Assembly (NCBI RefSeq): GCF_001443045.1 | Contig: NZ_LKPJ01000005.1 | Coordinates: forward strand, 73,069-105,070 | From: Burkholderia ambifaria | GTDB lineage: Bacteria > Pseudomonadota > Gammaproteobacteria > Burkholderiales > Burkholderiaceae | DNA: 32,002 nucleotides | Reading direction: 5' to 3' | Shown here: piece by piece, positions 8,485 through 19,840 of the stretch | Numbering within the stretch: the stretch's first letter is position 1 | How the letters are laid out: every line of letters begins with the position of its first letter | The notes under the pieces: generated by a model | Databases searched by the model: none | What the model saw: only the letters and a program-made list of their open reading frames with translations | Told to the model about the DNA's origin: nothing | Made by a program: the position numbers and the translations under genes

Positions 8485-9234
8485 TTACTGCCCCTGCTGT
8501 TGCTGCTTGGCCTTTTCGGCCGCTTCCCGCTGACGCCGCTCGACATCGGCCTGGTGCTGGGCGGCTTCCTTCTGCTTCTGCTCGTAGCGCGCGGCGTTGT
8601 CCGCCCGCTCCCGCGCCTTCTGCGCGGCCTGCTGGTGCGCCTGGTCGAGCTTGCGCTGGAAGTCCGCCTGCTTCTGGTCGTATGCCTGCTTGTTCGCAGC
8701 GTGCTGCGGCCCTTCCGCGCCGCGCTGCGCCTGCTTCAGTGCATTCTGCTCCTGCTTGTCGCGGAACGCAGCCGCGTTCGCCGCCTCGTTCGCCGCGCGC
8801 TGCGGCGCTTCCGCCGCGTTCTGCACCTGCTTCAGCGCCTGCTGCTGGTCGCGCTGCTGCGCCCGCACCGCGCGCTGTTCGTCGTCGAGCGCGAGTTGCT
8901 CCTGACGGATGCTTGCCCGCTCCTCGCGCATCCGGTCGCGCGCATTGCCGAGACAGTGATTGACGAAGAACTTGCTGTAGCAGTCGTGCTCCGCCACGGC
9001 ATAACGATAATCGTTTTCCGCGGAACGTTGATTGAGCACTTTTTGACGGGCGTCAAAATCCTGCGTGGCGGAGGCCGCGACGGGCGCGGCGGCAGCGGCG
9101 TCCGGCGCGGTTGCGCCCGATGCCTGCGCGTACGCGACGGCAGACCCTGCGGACAAAGCCGCGGCAAGCGCTGCGCCGAGCGCGACGAGAGAAATGCGGG
9201 AAGTTGGCAACGTCGTAGGAAAGCTGCGGGACAT
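8485..9234 (-). CDS. Uncharacterised exported coiled-coil protein with internal repeat
   Basis: Not recognised as a named protein. It has 249 residues. A signal peptide of about 37 residues (basic start, hydrophobic stretch near 15-34, then AYAQA) is followed by an Ala-rich linker. A short domain contains Cys85 and Cys94 ([11 protein letters not shown]), which could form a disulfide in the periplasm. From about 100 to the end it is a highly charged Gln/Ala/Arg/Lys helix, almost surely a long coiled coil, with two related 17-residue units (133-149 and 165-181). The ATG at 9234 has no Shine-Dalgarno but a TAGAAT lies 7 bp before it. It may be a structural or envelope-associated protein, but no function can be assigned. 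Confidence 0.85.
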   Translation of the reverse strand: MSRSFPTTLPTSRISLVALGAALAAALSAGSAVAYAQASGATAPDAAAAAPVAASATQDFDARQKVLNQRSAENDYRYAVAEHDCYSKFFVNHCLGNARDRMREERASIRQEQLALDDEQRAVRAQQRDQQQALKQVQNAAEAPQRAANEAANAAAFRDKQEQNALKQAQRGAEGPQHAANKQAYDQKQADFQRKLDQAHQQAAQKARERADNAARYEQKQKEAAQHQADVERRQREAAEKAKQQQQGQ

Positions 9235-9241
9235 GTGTCAA

Positions 9242-9247
9242 ATTCTA
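9242..9247 (-). promoter_or_regulatory. -10 element giving a possibly leaderless mRNA
   Basis: TAGAAT on the minus strand ends 7 bp before the ATG of the exported coiled-coil gene. Transcription from the usual distance would start at or next to the A of that ATG. No good -35 is seen 16-18 bp upstream. Confidence 0.35.
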
Positions 9248-9394
9248 TCACCCCCGGCTGGACGCTCCGCCATTTATGGCAAAATGCCCCGCTTCACTCA
9301 CCCGCGGCATCTGGTCCGGCGGGCCCGTCTCGCAGCCCGCCGCGCGCGGTCTGCCGGCCCGCGCCGCGATTTCAGCAGGCAGATCATCCACGAC

Positions 9395-11719
9395 ATGACG
9401 GAAACCGTAGCACTCAAGATCGTACAGCGCATCGCCACCGAACTGTCCGTCCAGCCGCGCCAGGTCGCGGCGGCAGTGCAACTCCTCGACGAAGGCTCGA
9501 CCGTTCCGTTCATTGCCCGGTACCGCAAGGAAGTGACCGGCAACCTGGACGACACGCAGTTGCGCCAGTTGGAGGAGCGCCTCCTGTATCTGCGCGAACT
9601 CGAGGATCGCCGCGCGGCGATCCTGTCGAGCATCGACGAACAGGGCAAGCTGACCGACGAACTGCGCGCCGCGATCGACGCGGCCGACAGCAAGCAGGTG
9701 CTCGAAGACCTTTATCTGCCGTACAAGCCGAAGCGCCGCACGCGCGCGCAGATCGCCCGAGAAGCCGGCCTCGAGCCGCTCGCGCAGGCGCTGCTCGCGA
9801 ATCCGCTGCTCGACCCGCAGACGGAAGCAGCCGCGTACGTCGATGCCGACAAGGGCGTTGCCGACGTGAAAGCCGCGCTCGACGGCGCGCGCGACATCCT
9901 GTCCGAGCAGTTCGGCGAAACCGCCGAACTGCTCGGCAAGCTGCGCGACTACCTGCACAGCCAGGGCGTCGTGTCGTCGGCCGTGGTCGAAGGCAAGGAA
10001 AACGAGGAAGGCGAGAAGTTCCGCGACTACTACGACTATGCGGAAACGATCCGGACCGTGCCGTCGCACCGCGCGCTCGCGCTGTTCCGTGGCCGCAATG
10101 CCGGCGTGCTGACCGTCAAGCTCGGCCTTGGCGAGGAACTCGACGCGCAGGTCCCGCATCCCGGCGAAGCGATGATCGCACGCCATTTCGGGATCGCAAA
10201 CCAAAGCCGCCCGGCCGACAAGTGGCTGTCCGACGTGTGCCGCTGGTGCTGGCGCGTGAAGGTGCAGCCGCACATCGAGAACGAATTGCTCACGCAACTG
10301 CGTGAAACGGCGGAAGCCGAGGCGATCCGCGTGTTCGCGCGCAACCTGAAGGACCTGCTGCTGGCCGCGCCGGCCGGCCCGAAGGCCGTGATCGGTCTCG
10401 ACCCCGGCCTGCGCACGGGCGTGAAGGTCGCCGTGGTCGACCGCACCGGCAAGCTGCTCGCGACCGACACGATCTACCCGCACGAGCCGCGCCGCGACTG
10501 GGACGGCTCGCTCGCGAAGCTCGCGCGCATCGCCGCGCAGACGCAGGCCGAGCTGATCAGCATCGGCAACGGCACCGCATCCCGCGAAACCGACAAGCTC
10601 GCGAGCGAGCTGATCTCGAAGCACCCCGAACTGCGGCTGCAGAAGATCGTCGTGTCGGAAGCCGGCGCGTCGGTCTACTCGGCGTCCGAACTGGCCGCGA
10701 AGGAATTCCCGGAACTCGACGTATCGCTGCGCGGTGCCGTTTCAATTGCCCGCCGCCTGCAGGACCCGCTCGCCGAACTCGTGAAGATCGAGCCGAAGGC
10801 GATCGGCGTCGGCCAGTACCAGCACGACGTGAACCAGCGCGAACTCGCCCGCTCGCTCGACGCGGTGGTCGAGGATTGCGTGAACGCGGTCGGCGTCGAC
10901 GCGAACACCGCGTCGGTTGCGCTGCTCGCGCGCGTATCGGGCCTGAACGCCACGCTCGCGCGCAACATCGTCGACTACCGCGACGCGAACGGGCCGTTCC
11001 CGTCGCGCGACCACCTGCGCAAGGTGCCGCGCCTCGGCGACAAGACCTTCGAACAGGCAGCCGGCTTCCTGCGCATCAACGGCGGCGAGAATCCGCTCGA
11101 CCGCTCGTCGGTCCACCCGGAAGCCTACCCGGTCGTCGAACGGATCCTTGCGAAGATCCGCAAGCGGATCGACGACGTGCTCGGCAGCCGCGACGCGCTG
11201 TCCGGCCTGTCGCCGACGGAATTTGTTGACGAACGTTTCGGCCTGCCGACCGTGCGCGACATCCTGTCCGAACTCGAAAAACCGGGTCGTGACCCGCGCC
11301 CGGAATTCAAGACCGCAACGTTCCGCGACGGTGTGGAGAAGGTGTCCGACCTGATGCCGGGCATGCTGCTCGAAGGCGTCGTGACGAACGTCGCGGCATT
11401 CGGCGCGTTCGTGGATGTCGGCGTGCACCAGGACGGCCTCGTCCACGTGTCGGCGATGTCGACCAAGTTCATCAAGGATCCGCACGAAGTCGTGAAGGCC
11501 GGCCAGGTCGTCAAGGTCAAGGTGCTCGACGTCGACGTGAAGCGCCAGCGCATTGCGCTGACGATGCGCCTCGACGACGAAGCAGCCGCGCCCGGCATGG
11601 CGCCGCGCGGCGGCCAGGATCGCGGCAATGCCGGCCGCGGCACGGCCCGCCCGCAGCGTTCGCGCGAGCCGGAACCGGCCGGCGCGATGGCCGCGGCGTT
11701 CGCGAAGCTGAAGCGCTGA
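9395..11719 (+). CDS. tex: Tex family RNA-binding transcription accessory protein
   Basis: Nucleic-acid-binding protein of the Tex/Spt6-like family, linked to transcription and expression of toxin genes in Bordetella. It has 774 residues, the normal size. An N-terminal helical region (about 1-320) precedes a YqgF/RNase H-like fold beginning near 330 ([19 protein letters not shown]). A helix-hairpin-helix region lies around 500-570 and an S1 domain at about 654-722 ([22 protein letters not shown]). The C-terminus is a low-complexity Gly/Arg/Pro tail ending AAAFAKLKR. The start at 9395 is chosen because [14 protein letters not shown] aligns with the usual Tex N-terminus; the ribosome site is weak. 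It converges on kup. Confidence 0.95.
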   Translation: MTETVALKIVQRIATELSVQPRQVAAAVQLLDEGSTVPFIARYRKEVTGNLDDTQLRQLEERLLYLRELEDRRAAILSSIDEQGKLTDELRAAIDAADSKQVLEDLYLPYKPKRRTRAQIAREAGLEPLAQALLANPLLDPQTEAAAYVDADKGVADVKAALDGARDILSEQFGETAELLGKLRDYLHSQGVVSSAVVEGKENEEGEKFRDYYDYAETIRTVPSHRALALFRGRNAGVLTVKLGLGEELDAQVPHPGEAMIARHFGIANQSRPADKWLSDVCRWCWRVKVQPHIENELLTQLRETAEAEAIRVFARNLKDLLLAAPAGPKAVIGLDPGLRTGVKVAVVDRTGKLLATDTIYPHEPRRDWDGSLAKLARIAAQTQAELISIGNGTASRETDKLASELISKHPELRLQKIVVSEAGASVYSASELAAKEFPELDVSLRGAVSIARRLQDPLAELVKIEPKAIGVGQYQHDVNQRELARSLDAVVEDCVNAVGVDANTASVALLARVSGLNATLARNIVDYRDANGPFPSRDHLRKVPRLGDKTFEQAAGFLRINGGENPLDRSSVHPEAYPVVERILAKIRKRIDDVLGSRDALSGLSPTEFVDERFGLPTVRDILSELEKPGRDPRPEFKTATFRDGVEKVSDLMPGMLLEGVVTNVAAFGAFVDVGVHQDGLVHVSAMSTKFIKDPHEVVKAGQVVKVKVLDVDVKRQRIALTMRLDDEAAAPGMAPRGGQDRGNAGRGTARPQRSREPEPAGAMAAAFAKLKR

Positions 11720-11740
11720 GCACGCGAAGGCTGTCGACGT

Positions 11741-11774
11741 AATAAAAAACCCGCCGAAAGGCGGGTTTTTTATT
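11741..11774. terminator. Bidirectional terminator between tex and kup
   Basis: A perfect 15-bp inverted repeat (11741-11755 with 11760-11774) has a GAAA tetraloop, a CCCGCC/GGCGGG core and A6/T6 flanks. It serves both tex (plus) and kup (minus). Confidence 0.95.
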
Positions 11775-11833
11775 GCTCTCGCGAACGCGCTGCCGATAGG
11801 CATGGGCCGTATCCACGACCCTGCGCGCGCCGG

Positions 11834-13747
11834 TCAGATCTCGATCTTGGTGCCGAGCTCGACGACGCGGTTCGCCGGGATCGAGAAGAAGTCGGTCGGC
11901 TTCGCCGCGTTCTGGTGCATCCATGCGAACACGCGTTCGCGCCAGATCGACATGCCGGGCAGATGCGTCGGCACGACCGTTTCGCGCGCGAGGAAGAACG
12001 ACGTGTCCATCAGCTCGAACGTCATGTCGTGCGTGCGGCCGAATTCCTCGAGCACGGCCTTCACGTCCGGCGTCTCGTTGAAGCCGTACTCGGCCTTGAC
12101 GATGTACAGGCCGCCGCCCGCATCGCGCGAACTCAGGCGCTTGTCGTCGCGCACATACGGAATGTCGCGCGTGACGAACGTCAGGAAGATGGTCCGCTCG
12201 TGCAGCACCTTGTTGTGCTTCAGGTTGTGCAGCAGGCTGACGGGCACGAGCTTGTCGTTGCCGGTCAGGTAGATCGCGGTGCCCGACACGCGGTGCGGCG
12301 GATGCGCGAGCAGCCCCTGCAGGAACGGCTCGAGCGGGATACCGTCGGCGGCCGTGCGCTCCTTGACGATGTGGCGGCCCTTGTACCAGGTCATCAGCAG
12401 GAAGAACAGCAGCGCGCCGATGCCGAGCGGCAGCCAGCCGCCCTGCGCGACCTTCAGCAGGTTCGCGCCGAAGAAGCCGAGGTCGATCGCGAGGAACACC
12501 GCGATGATCGCGCCGACGAGCAGCCGGTTCCAGTTCCACACCTTCACCATCACGACGCACGCCAGCACGGTCGTGATCACCATCGTCGCCGTCACCGCGA
12601 TGCCGTATGCGGCAGCGAGGTTGTCGGAGCTCTTGAAGCCGATCACGATGCAGAGAATCACGAACAGCAACAGCCAGTTCACGACCGGCACGTAAATCTG
12701 GCCGATCGCCAGCTCGGACGTATGCAGCACCTTCATGCGCGGCACGTAGCCAAGCTGGATGGCCTGCGACGTCAGCGAATACGCGCCCGAGATCACGGCC
12801 TGCGAAGCGATCACGGTCGCGACCGTCGACAGCACGACGAGCGGCAGCAGCGCCCAATCGGGCGCCATCAGGAAGAACGGGTTCTCGATCGCCTTCGAAT
12901 TCTGGATCAGCAGCGCGCCCTGGCCGAAGTAGTTCAGCACGAGCGACGGCATCACGAGCCCGTACGCAGCGAGGCGGATCGGCTTCGCACCGAAGTGGCC
13001 CATGTCCGCATAGAGCGCTTCCGCACCGGTCAGCACCAGCACGACCGAACCCAGCACGACATAGGCCTGCAGCAGGTGATCCGCCATGAACGACGCCGCG
13101 TAGTACGGATTGACCGCTGCGATGATGCCCGGCACGCGCACGATGTGATACACGCCGAGTGCCGCGATTGCGACGAACCACAGCACCATGATCGGCCCGA
13201 ACAGCTTGCCGACCAGCGCGGTGCCGTGGCGCTGGATCCAGAACAGCGCGATCAGGATCACGATCGTGATCGGCAGCACGAGGTGGGCCAGGTGCGGCGT
13301 CGCGATCTCGAGACCTTCGACCGCCGACATCACGGAGATCGCCGGCGTGATCACCGCATCGCCATAGAACATGCACGCGCCGAAGATGCCGAGCGCCATC
13401 AGTGCGCCCGCGACACGGGTTTTCGAGTCGAGCGGCCGCAGCGACAGCGCCATCAGCGCGAGCACGCCGCCTTCGCCGTTGTTGTCGGCTCGCATCACGA
13501 ACAGCAGGTATTTGATGCCGACCACCAGGATGATGGCCCAGAACAGCAGCGAGATCACCCCGAGAATCGAGCCTTCGGTCAGCGGGATGCCGTGTGCGGG
13601 GCTGAACGCTTCCTTCAGCGAATACAGCGGGCTCGTGCCGATGTCGCCGAACACGACGCCGATGGCCGCTATCGCAAGCGCCCGCATCGAGTGTTGGTGC
13701 GTCGAATGCGCATGGGCTGCGTCGGTCGCCTGGATCGTGTCGTTCAT
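11834..13747 (-). CDS. kup: Low-affinity potassium transport system protein Kup
   Basis: Inner-membrane K+/H+ symporter of the KUP/HAK/KT family. It has 637 residues with about 12 hydrophobic segments in the first 450 and a soluble C-terminal domain. Family signatures are [17 protein letters not shown] near the N-terminus, [20 protein letters not shown], and [10 protein letters not shown]. The start at 13747 fits the short polar N-terminus usual for Burkholderia Kup; no strong ribosome site is visible, and upstream extension to 13897 does not look coding. A TAGAAT about 45 bp upstream may be the -10. It is convergent with tex and downstream of the phosphoribosyltransferase gene but separated from it by a terminator. 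Confidence 0.96.
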   Translation of the reverse strand: MNDTIQATDAAHAHSTHQHSMRALAIAAIGVVFGDIGTSPLYSLKEAFSPAHGIPLTEGSILGVISLLFWAIILVVGIKYLLFVMRADNNGEGGVLALMALSLRPLDSKTRVAGALMALGIFGACMFYGDAVITPAISVMSAVEGLEIATPHLAHLVLPITIVILIALFWIQRHGTALVGKLFGPIMVLWFVAIAALGVYHIVRVPGIIAAVNPYYAASFMADHLLQAYVVLGSVVLVLTGAEALYADMGHFGAKPIRLAAYGLVMPSLVLNYFGQGALLIQNSKAIENPFFLMAPDWALLPLVVLSTVATVIASQAVISGAYSLTSQAIQLGYVPRMKVLHTSELAIGQIYVPVVNWLLLFVILCIVIGFKSSDNLAAAYGIAVTATMVITTVLACVVMVKVWNWNRLLVGAIIAVFLAIDLGFFGANLLKVAQGGWLPLGIGALLFFLLMTWYKGRHIVKERTAADGIPLEPFLQGLLAHPPHRVSGTAIYLTGNDKLVPVSLLHNLKHNKVLHERTIFLTFVTRDIPYVRDDKRLSSRDAGGGLYIVKAEYGFNETPDVKAVLEEFGRTHDMTFELMDTSFFLARETVVPTHLPGMSIWRERVFAWMHQNAAKPTDFFSIPANRVVELGTKIEI

Positions 13748-13790
13748 ATGAAGCGTAATAATCGGGTCCGGTTCGGACAAAACGAGCGCT

Positions 13791-13796
13791 ATTCTA
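13791..13796 (-). promoter_or_regulatory. Candidate kup -10 box
   Basis: TAGAAT on the minus strand, about 43 bp upstream of the kup ATG. The expected -35 position shows no good hexamer. Confidence 0.25.
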
Positions 13797-13965
13797 CTCG
13801 CGCCCCCCTTAAACACCGTCCTGCCGTGTTGCCCTGAAACCACGTGATCCACGCCGCGCATGCAATCCTGCGCAAGCTGTGGCAGGGCTGCCATCATAGC
13901 CGGGGCCGCGCCGTCTGCCTACCGTGTACGCCGGTCGCCGCGCCCACCGGTTCGGCGCACCCAAT

Positions 13966-13992
13966 AAAAAACGGCGCCGCGAGCGGCGCCGT
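13966..13992 (-). terminator. Terminator of the purA/phosphoribosyltransferase transcript
   Basis: ACGGCGCCG and CGGCGCCGT form a 9-bp stem with the loop CGAG; on the minus strand it is followed by T6. It sits 30 bp after the phosphoribosyltransferase stop and separates it from kup. Confidence 0.9.
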
Positions 13993-14021
13993 ACAAGGCT
14001 TTCCTTCAATTTGCCGGCCGC

Positions 14022-14618
14022 TTACGCGCCCGAACCGTCGCGCTGCGCGCGACCGCGCTTGATCCACGCCTCGAGGTTGTGCGGACGAACCGTATCCCAC
14101 TCTTCGAACGGCTGATGAATCCACGGATTCGTCGGCAGATACTGCGCGTGGTAGTCGGGCTTCACCTTCGAGCAACCCTTGTACCAGAGCACGGCCGAAC
14201 GCACGGCCGTGACGGACGGATAACGCTCCTTCAGGTGCTCCTGCACGCGCGCGAGCGTGACGCCCGAATCGACGAGATCGTCGACCAGCAGCACGTTGCC
14301 CTCGAGGTTGCCACGCGTCATCGTGATGTACTGCGCGATGTCGAGCTCACCCTGCTCGGTGCCGGCTGCTTCGCGGTACGAACTCGTCGCGAGAATCGCG
14401 AGCGGGACGTCATAGATGCGCGACAGTTGATCGCCGACGCGCAGACCGCCGCGCGCGAGGCACAGGATCTGGTCGAACTTCCAGCCCGATTCATGCACCT
14501 GCAGTGCGAGCAGCTCGATCAGACGATGGTATTCGTCCCAGCCTACCCACAGGTTCTTGTCGTCGTTGCGCGGATCGGTCATCAAGTCTGCCGCCGTCAT
14601 CGTGATTTGCTGCGTCAT
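14022..14618 (-). CDS. Phosphoribosyltransferase (purine salvage type)
   Basis: Type I phosphoribosyltransferase of 198 residues. The PRPP-binding motif VLLVDDLVDSGVTL is at 109-122, and the ILCLARGGLRVGDQLS loop near 51-66 fits the fold. It probably joins a purine base (hypoxanthine, guanine or xanthine) to PRPP; the base preference cannot be read with confidence. It starts 8 nt after the purA stop with no clear ribosome site of its own, so translation is likely coupled to purA. This makes sense biologically, since both act on the IMP/AMP/GMP pool. A strong terminator follows. Confidence 0.9.
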   Translation of the reverse strand: MTQQITMTAADLMTDPRNDDKNLWVGWDEYHRLIELLALQVHESGWKFDQILCLARGGLRVGDQLSRIYDVPLAILATSSYREAAGTEQGELDIAQYITMTRGNLEGNVLLVDDLVDSGVTLARVQEHLKERYPSVTAVRSAVLWYKGCSKVKPDYHAQYLPTNPWIHQPFEEWDTVRPHNLEAWIKRGRAQRDGSGA

Positions 14619-14626
14619 GCTGAAAG

Positions 14627-15982
<1,356 letters not shown>

Positions 15983-16000
15983 TTAGCTGGTTAAAAACGT

Positions 16001-16080
16001 ATTCTACCTATGTTCGCGGGCGATTCCGAATTTTTCCGTTTCGCTTCAACGATATGCACGCCAAACGACGGCCCGCGAAC
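16001..16080 (-). promoter_or_regulatory. Large inverted repeat and candidate -10 before purA
   Basis: GTTCGCGGGC (16012-16021) and GCCCGCGAAC (16071-16080) form a perfect 10-bp stem around 49 nt, just after the hisZ stop. On the minus strand it is followed by TAGAAT (16006-16001), with TTCGGA 18 bp upstream as a weak -35. This may combine a hisZ 3' hairpin with a purA promoter, or be an operator loop. Confidence 0.35.
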
Positions 16081-16086
16081 GCCTGT

Positions 16087-17235
16087 TTAACGGGGTTCGA
16101 CCACCCACGCGCCGTTACGCTCGACGAGCGAACGGTCGCAGGCGAACTCGTCGAGCACGTGGTCGTGCCCCGGCAACGCCTGGATCACAACCTCGCCCGC
16201 ATCGCGCAGCGCCCCGACGGCCGCGTTCAGTGCGTCGTCCTGCGCCCACGGCGCGAGAATCGCTGCGCCGCGCGCCTCGATCGGCGAAATCCGCGCGAGT
16301 TCGCGCAGGTCGAGCGAGAAGCCGGTTGCCGGGCGGGCGCGACCGTAGGCCTGGCCTACGTGGTCGTAACGACCGCCGCGCGCGATCGCGTTCGGCACGC
16401 CGTCGATGTACGCCGTAAACATCGCGCCGCTGTGGTACGCATAGCCGCGCAGATCGGCCAGATCGATCGCCACCTCGACGCCCTTCGCCTGGGCCGCGAG
16501 CTGCGCGAGATCGTCGAGCGCGCGCGTGATCTCGGGCAGCACCGGCAGCCGTGCGCGCGCCTCGTCGAGCACGCTTGCGTCGCCGTACAGATGCGGCAGC
16601 GCACGCAGCGCCGCGCGCGTGTCGGCGCCGAGATCGTCGGTGAGTTCGTTCAGCAGCGGCACGTCCTTGCCCGACAGCGCGTCGTACAGCACCTCGCCGC
16701 GCTCGGCGGCCTGCGCATCGCGCGCGAGCAACGCCGCGAGCACGCCCGCGTGGCAGAGGTCCAGACGGATCCGCGACAGCCCCGCGAGGTGCAGCGCGTC
16801 GAGCATCAGCTGCTGGATCTCGAGATCGGCTTCCAGCCCGGCGTGCCCGTAGATTTCGGCGCCGATCTGGATCTGTTCGCGCGTCGCGTGCAGGCCCCGC
16901 GGACGCGTATGCATCACGTGGCCCGCATAGCAGAGGCGCGTGACGCCCTGGCGGTTCAGCAGGTGCGCGTCGATGCGCGCGACCTGCGGCGTGATGTCCG
17001 CGCGCAGGCCGAGCGTGCGGCCCGACAACTGGTCGACCAGCTTGAAGGTGCGCAGGCGCAGGTCGGCACCGCCGCTCGTCAGCAGCGACTCGAGGTATTC
17101 GAGCAGCGGCGGCATCACCATTTCGTAGCCATACGAACGGAAGCGGTCGAGCAGCCTGCGGCGCAGCTCCTCGATCTTGCGCGCTTCCGACGGCAGTACG
17201 TCGGCGATATTCTCGGGAAGTAACCAGGTCGACAT
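16087..17235 (-). CDS. hisZ: ATP phosphoribosyltransferase regulatory subunit HisZ
   Basis: A histidyl-tRNA synthetase-like protein without tRNA ligase function that forms the hetero-octamer with short-form HisG and mediates histidine feedback in the first step of histidine synthesis. It has 382 residues with a class II synthetase core ([34 protein letters not shown], then [13 protein letters not shown]). It lacks the C-terminal anticodon-binding domain of true HisRS, which fits HisZ. The ATG at 17235 has AGGA 8 nt upstream; longer starts to 17358 are not supported. It lies between yjeT and purA and away from hisG, which must be elsewhere. The true hisS is at 24985-26325. Confidence 0.94.
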   Translation of the reverse strand: MSTWLLPENIADVLPSEARKIEELRRRLLDRFRSYGYEMVMPPLLEYLESLLTSGGADLRLRTFKLVDQLSGRTLGLRADITPQVARIDAHLLNRQGVTRLCYAGHVMHTRPRGLHATREQIQIGAEIYGHAGLEADLEIQQLMLDALHLAGLSRIRLDLCHAGVLAALLARDAQAAERGEVLYDALSGKDVPLLNELTDDLGADTRAALRALPHLYGDASVLDEARARLPVLPEITRALDDLAQLAAQAKGVEVAIDLADLRGYAYHSGAMFTAYIDGVPNAIARGGRYDHVGQAYGRARPATGFSLDLRELARISPIEARGAAILAPWAQDDALNAAVGALRDAGEVVIQALPGHDHVLDEFACDRSLVERNGAWVVEPR

Positions 17236-17347
17236 CGGTACGGTCCTACGACGGGAAACAGGGCGCGACTCGCGCGCCGCGAAATGAATCGGAAATCGGA
17301 ATCGGGCGGAACGAACGGCGGGTGCGCCGTCTGGATCAGCTCTCCGG

Positions 17348-17539
17348 TCAGGTGGCAAGCAGCAGCAGGACGAGCCCGAGCGCCATCACGATGAGCCCGC
17401 CGATCCGGATATGATGCGGCGGCCGCTCCGCTATTCTACGAAACGTGTCGCGCCAGGCGACGGGAAACACGAAGGGGAACGCCCCCTCGATGATCAGCAT
17501 CAGTGCTACCGCGAGCAACAACGAGCCAGCCAGATCCAT
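17348..17539 (-). CDS. yjeT: DUF2065 family small membrane protein (YjeT-like)
   Basis: A 63-residue protein with two hydrophobic segments: about 4-26 (with [12 protein letters not shown], the family signature) and about 44-62 ([17 protein letters not shown]). They are joined by a short basic loop containing [12 protein letters not shown]. It is the counterpart of E. coli YjeT, which also follows hflC. Its function is unknown; the constant neighbourhood suggests an accessory role to the HflKC complex or the membrane, but this is inference. It starts 36 bp after hflC and is probably in the same transcript. Confidence 0.88.
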   Translation of the reverse strand: MDLAGSLLLAVALMLIIEGAFPFVFPVAWRDTFRRIAERPPHHIRIGGLIVMALGLVLLLLAT

Positions 17540-17575
17540 GCGAGCGACGGCGCCGCTCGACGCGGCGCCCCAAGG

Positions 17576-18475
17576 TCAGTGTTTGCGGGGAGCGGGTGCC
17601 GCCGGTGCGGTACCGCCCGTCGGGCTGCGCATGAAACGGAAAAACTCGCTGTCGGGATCGACGACGATGATGTCGTTGCGCTTGAAGGTATTCCGGTAAG
17701 CCTGCAGGCTCGCGTAGAACTGGTAGAACTGGGGATCGCTGCCGAACGCGTCGGCGGCAATCGACGCGGCCTTCGCGTCGCCCTCGCCCTTGATCGTCTG
17801 CGCGGACTTGTAAGCATTCGCGAGCACCGCCTGCTGTTCGCGTTCCGCATCGGCCTTGATCTGCTCGACATCGGCGGCGCCATCCGCGCGCACCTGCGCG
17901 GCCTGGTCGCGCAGCGCGGCAATCATCCGCTGATAGACGGCGTCCGTCTGCGCAGCCGGCAGGTCGACGCGCGTCAACTGCACATCGACCACGTCGACGC
18001 CGAAGCCGGATGCCTTCGCGCGCACCGCATCGCGAGCGGCATGGGCGATGTCGCGCTGCCCGCCGAGCGCATCATCGAGCGCGCGCTTGCCGAACGCGTC
18101 GCCGAGTGCGCTCTTCAGCGCGCCGGTCAGACGCTCGGTGGCGGCCGTCGGGTCGCCGCCCGTTGCCGTGAAATACTTCATCGGATCGCTGATCCGGTAC
18201 TTGACCGCATACGCGACGAGCAGGTCATGCTTGTCTTCGGTCGCCAGTTGCAGCGAATCCTGCGATTCGAGCGATTGCAGGCGCGTATCGATCAGCGTCG
18301 CCGTCTGCAGCGGCGGCGGCAGCTTGAAATGGATGCCGGGGCCCGCGAGTTCGGGCTGCGCGCCGTCTCGGCCCGACAGCACGACCGCATGGCGCGGATC
18401 GACGGTCAGGACGGTCGACGACGCCGCGAAGGCAACGATCACGATTGCGACGACGAGCGCAATGATTCGGTTCAT
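17576..18475 (-). CDS. hflC: Protease modulator HflC (SPFH/band 7 protein)
   Basis: Inner-membrane partner of HflK; the HflKC complex cages FtsH and modulates its proteolysis of membrane proteins. It has 299 residues. A single N-terminal membrane anchor is at about 4-22 (IIALVVAIVIVAFAASSTV), then the SPFH domain (VDPRHAVVLSGRDGA onward) and a long charged helix (about 190-250). The C-terminus is FFRFMRSPTG plus a short Ala/Pro tail. The ATG has GGGGAG at 8 nt. It begins 15 bp after hflK, a typical operon spacing. Confidence 0.96.
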   Translation of the reverse strand: MNRIIALVVAIVIVAFAASSTVLTVDPRHAVVLSGRDGAQPELAGPGIHFKLPPPLQTATLIDTRLQSLESQDSLQLATEDKHDLLVAYAVKYRISDPMKYFTATGGDPTAATERLTGALKSALGDAFGKRALDDALGGQRDIAHAARDAVRAKASGFGVDVVDVQLTRVDLPAAQTDAVYQRMIAALRDQAAQVRADGAADVEQIKADAEREQQAVLANAYKSAQTIKGEGDAKAASIAADAFGSDPQFYQFYASLQAYRNTFKRNDIIVVDPDSEFFRFMRSPTGGTAPAAPAPRKH

Positions 18476-18490
18476 GTTCTGCGCTCCCCG

Positions 18491-19840
18491 TTACTTCGTA
18501 TCGTCTTCGCGCGAGCGACTGCGGAACGCTTCGCGCGACCGCAGCACGTCGCTGCCCGGTGCGGGGGCCGCCGCGGCCGAAGCCGCGCTCGCGGGTGCGC
18601 TCGCCGCCGCGGCGGCCGGAGCCGACGCTGCATCGGGCGCGGATGCGCCGGCGGACGTCGCGGCGTTCGTGGCATTTTGCCGCCCCTGCTCGACGAGTTT
18701 GTCGAGCGGCAGGTACACGACGCTATTGCCACCCTTGTTGCCGACGAACACCTTCGTCGCGTTCGAATAGATTTCCTGCATCGTCTCGAGGTACATCCGC
18801 TCGCGAATCACCGCGGGCGCCTTCGAATACTGCGCATAGACCTGCTTGAACCGATCGGCGTCGCCTTCTGCCTCCGTGACCACGCGATCGGCATACGCCT
18901 TCGCTTCGTCGACGAGTTTCGCGGCATTGCCCTGCGCCTTCGGCAGCAGGTCGTTCGCATAGGCCTGCGCGGCACGCTTGGCGGCCTCACGCTCGTCACG
19001 CGCCTTCGCGACTTCGGCGTACGCGGCTTGCGTCTGCTCGGGCGCCGCGACGCTCTGCATCGTGACGGCCGTCACCTCGAGCCCTGACTGGTAGCGATCG
19101 AGATCGCGCTGGATCGCGGCGGACAGCTGCTCGCGCAGCGCGTCGCGGTCCTGGTTCAGCATGTCGGCCGCGCTGCGCGTGCCGACGATCGCACGCACCG
19201 CAGCCTGGGCGGCCTGCGACACGCTGCGCTCGGGATCGACGCTGCGGAACAGGTAATCGGTTGCCGAACGGATGCGGTATTGGACGACGAAACGCACGTC
19301 GACGATGTCGGCGTCGCGCGTCAGCATCGCCGCTTCCTTCACGTTCGCGAGACGCACGACATTGTTCCGGCCGATCTCGATCGAACGGACCTGCGACGTG
19401 TCGACGATCTCGTGCGACGCGAACGGATACGGCGCGCGCCAGTGCACGCCCTGACCGACCGTGCCGGACAGCTTGCCGAACTGCAGCAGGACGCCCGTCT
19501 GGCCGTCCTGCACGACGAACAGCCCGCTGCCCGCGTAGACCGCGACCAGCACGCCGATCACGATGCCGACACCGACACGCGCGGCCCGGCCGTTGTCGGG
19601 CCGGAAGCCGTTGCCGCCCTTGCCGCCGAACAGGCCGCTCAGACGCCGGTTGAAGTTGCGCCACATCTCGTCGAGATCGGGCGGACCGTCACCGTCGCCG
19701 CCGGGCGGACGCTTCGATTCGTTCGCACGCGGACGGGATCCGTCGTTGCCCTTGCCGTCACCGCGCCCCCAGCGGGGATCGTTGATCGACAGCAAGGCGC
19801 GCATCCGCCGCCAGGTACTCCGCTCGTTGTATTCGTTCAC
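18491..19840 (-). CDS. hflK: FtsH protease activity modulator HflK
   Basis: Inner-membrane SPFH protein that forms the HflKC cage around FtsH. It has 449 residues. A polar Gly/Asp/Arg-rich cytoplasmic N-terminus (about 20-75, with PPDLDEMWRNFNRRL) is followed by a membrane segment at about 92-110 and the SPFH domain (VVQDGQTGVLLQFGKL onward). A long alpha-helical stretch precedes an Ala/Ser/Pro-rich low-complexity tail of about 55 residues. The start is GTG at 19840; an internal ATG at 19804 is the alternative. Neither has a strong ribosome site, and a 5-codon upstream frame overlaps the GTG. Confidence 0.95.
   Translation of the reverse strand: MNEYNERSTWRRMRALLSINDPRWGRGDGKGNDGSRPRANESKRPPGGDGDGPPDLDEMWRNFNRRLSGLFGGKGGNGFRPDNGRAARVGVGIVIGVLVAVYAGSGLFVVQDGQTGVLLQFGKLSGTVGQGVHWRAPYPFASHEIVDTSQVRSIEIGRNNVVRLANVKEAAMLTRDADIVDVRFVVQYRIRSATDYLFRSVDPERSVSQAAQAAVRAIVGTRSAADMLNQDRDALREQLSAAIQRDLDRYQSGLEVTAVTMQSVAAPEQTQAAYAEVAKARDEREAAKRAAQAYANDLLPKAQGNAAKLVDEAKAYADRVVTEAEGDADRFKQVYAQYSKAPAVIRERMYLETMQEIYSNATKVFVGNKGGNSVVYLPLDKLVEQGRQNATNAATSAGASAPDAASAPAAAAASAPASAASAAAAPAPGSDVLRSREAFRSRSREDDTK

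Noticed and set aside
11915..13837. Long plus-strand frame opposite kup
   Set aside because: Extremely His/Arg/Asp-rich translation and no ribosome site; kup on the minus strand has clear family signatures.
16087..17235. A second histidyl-tRNA synthetase
   Set aside because: The protein lacks the anticodon-binding domain and the HisRS histidine-binding signature is not seen, so HisZ is the better call.
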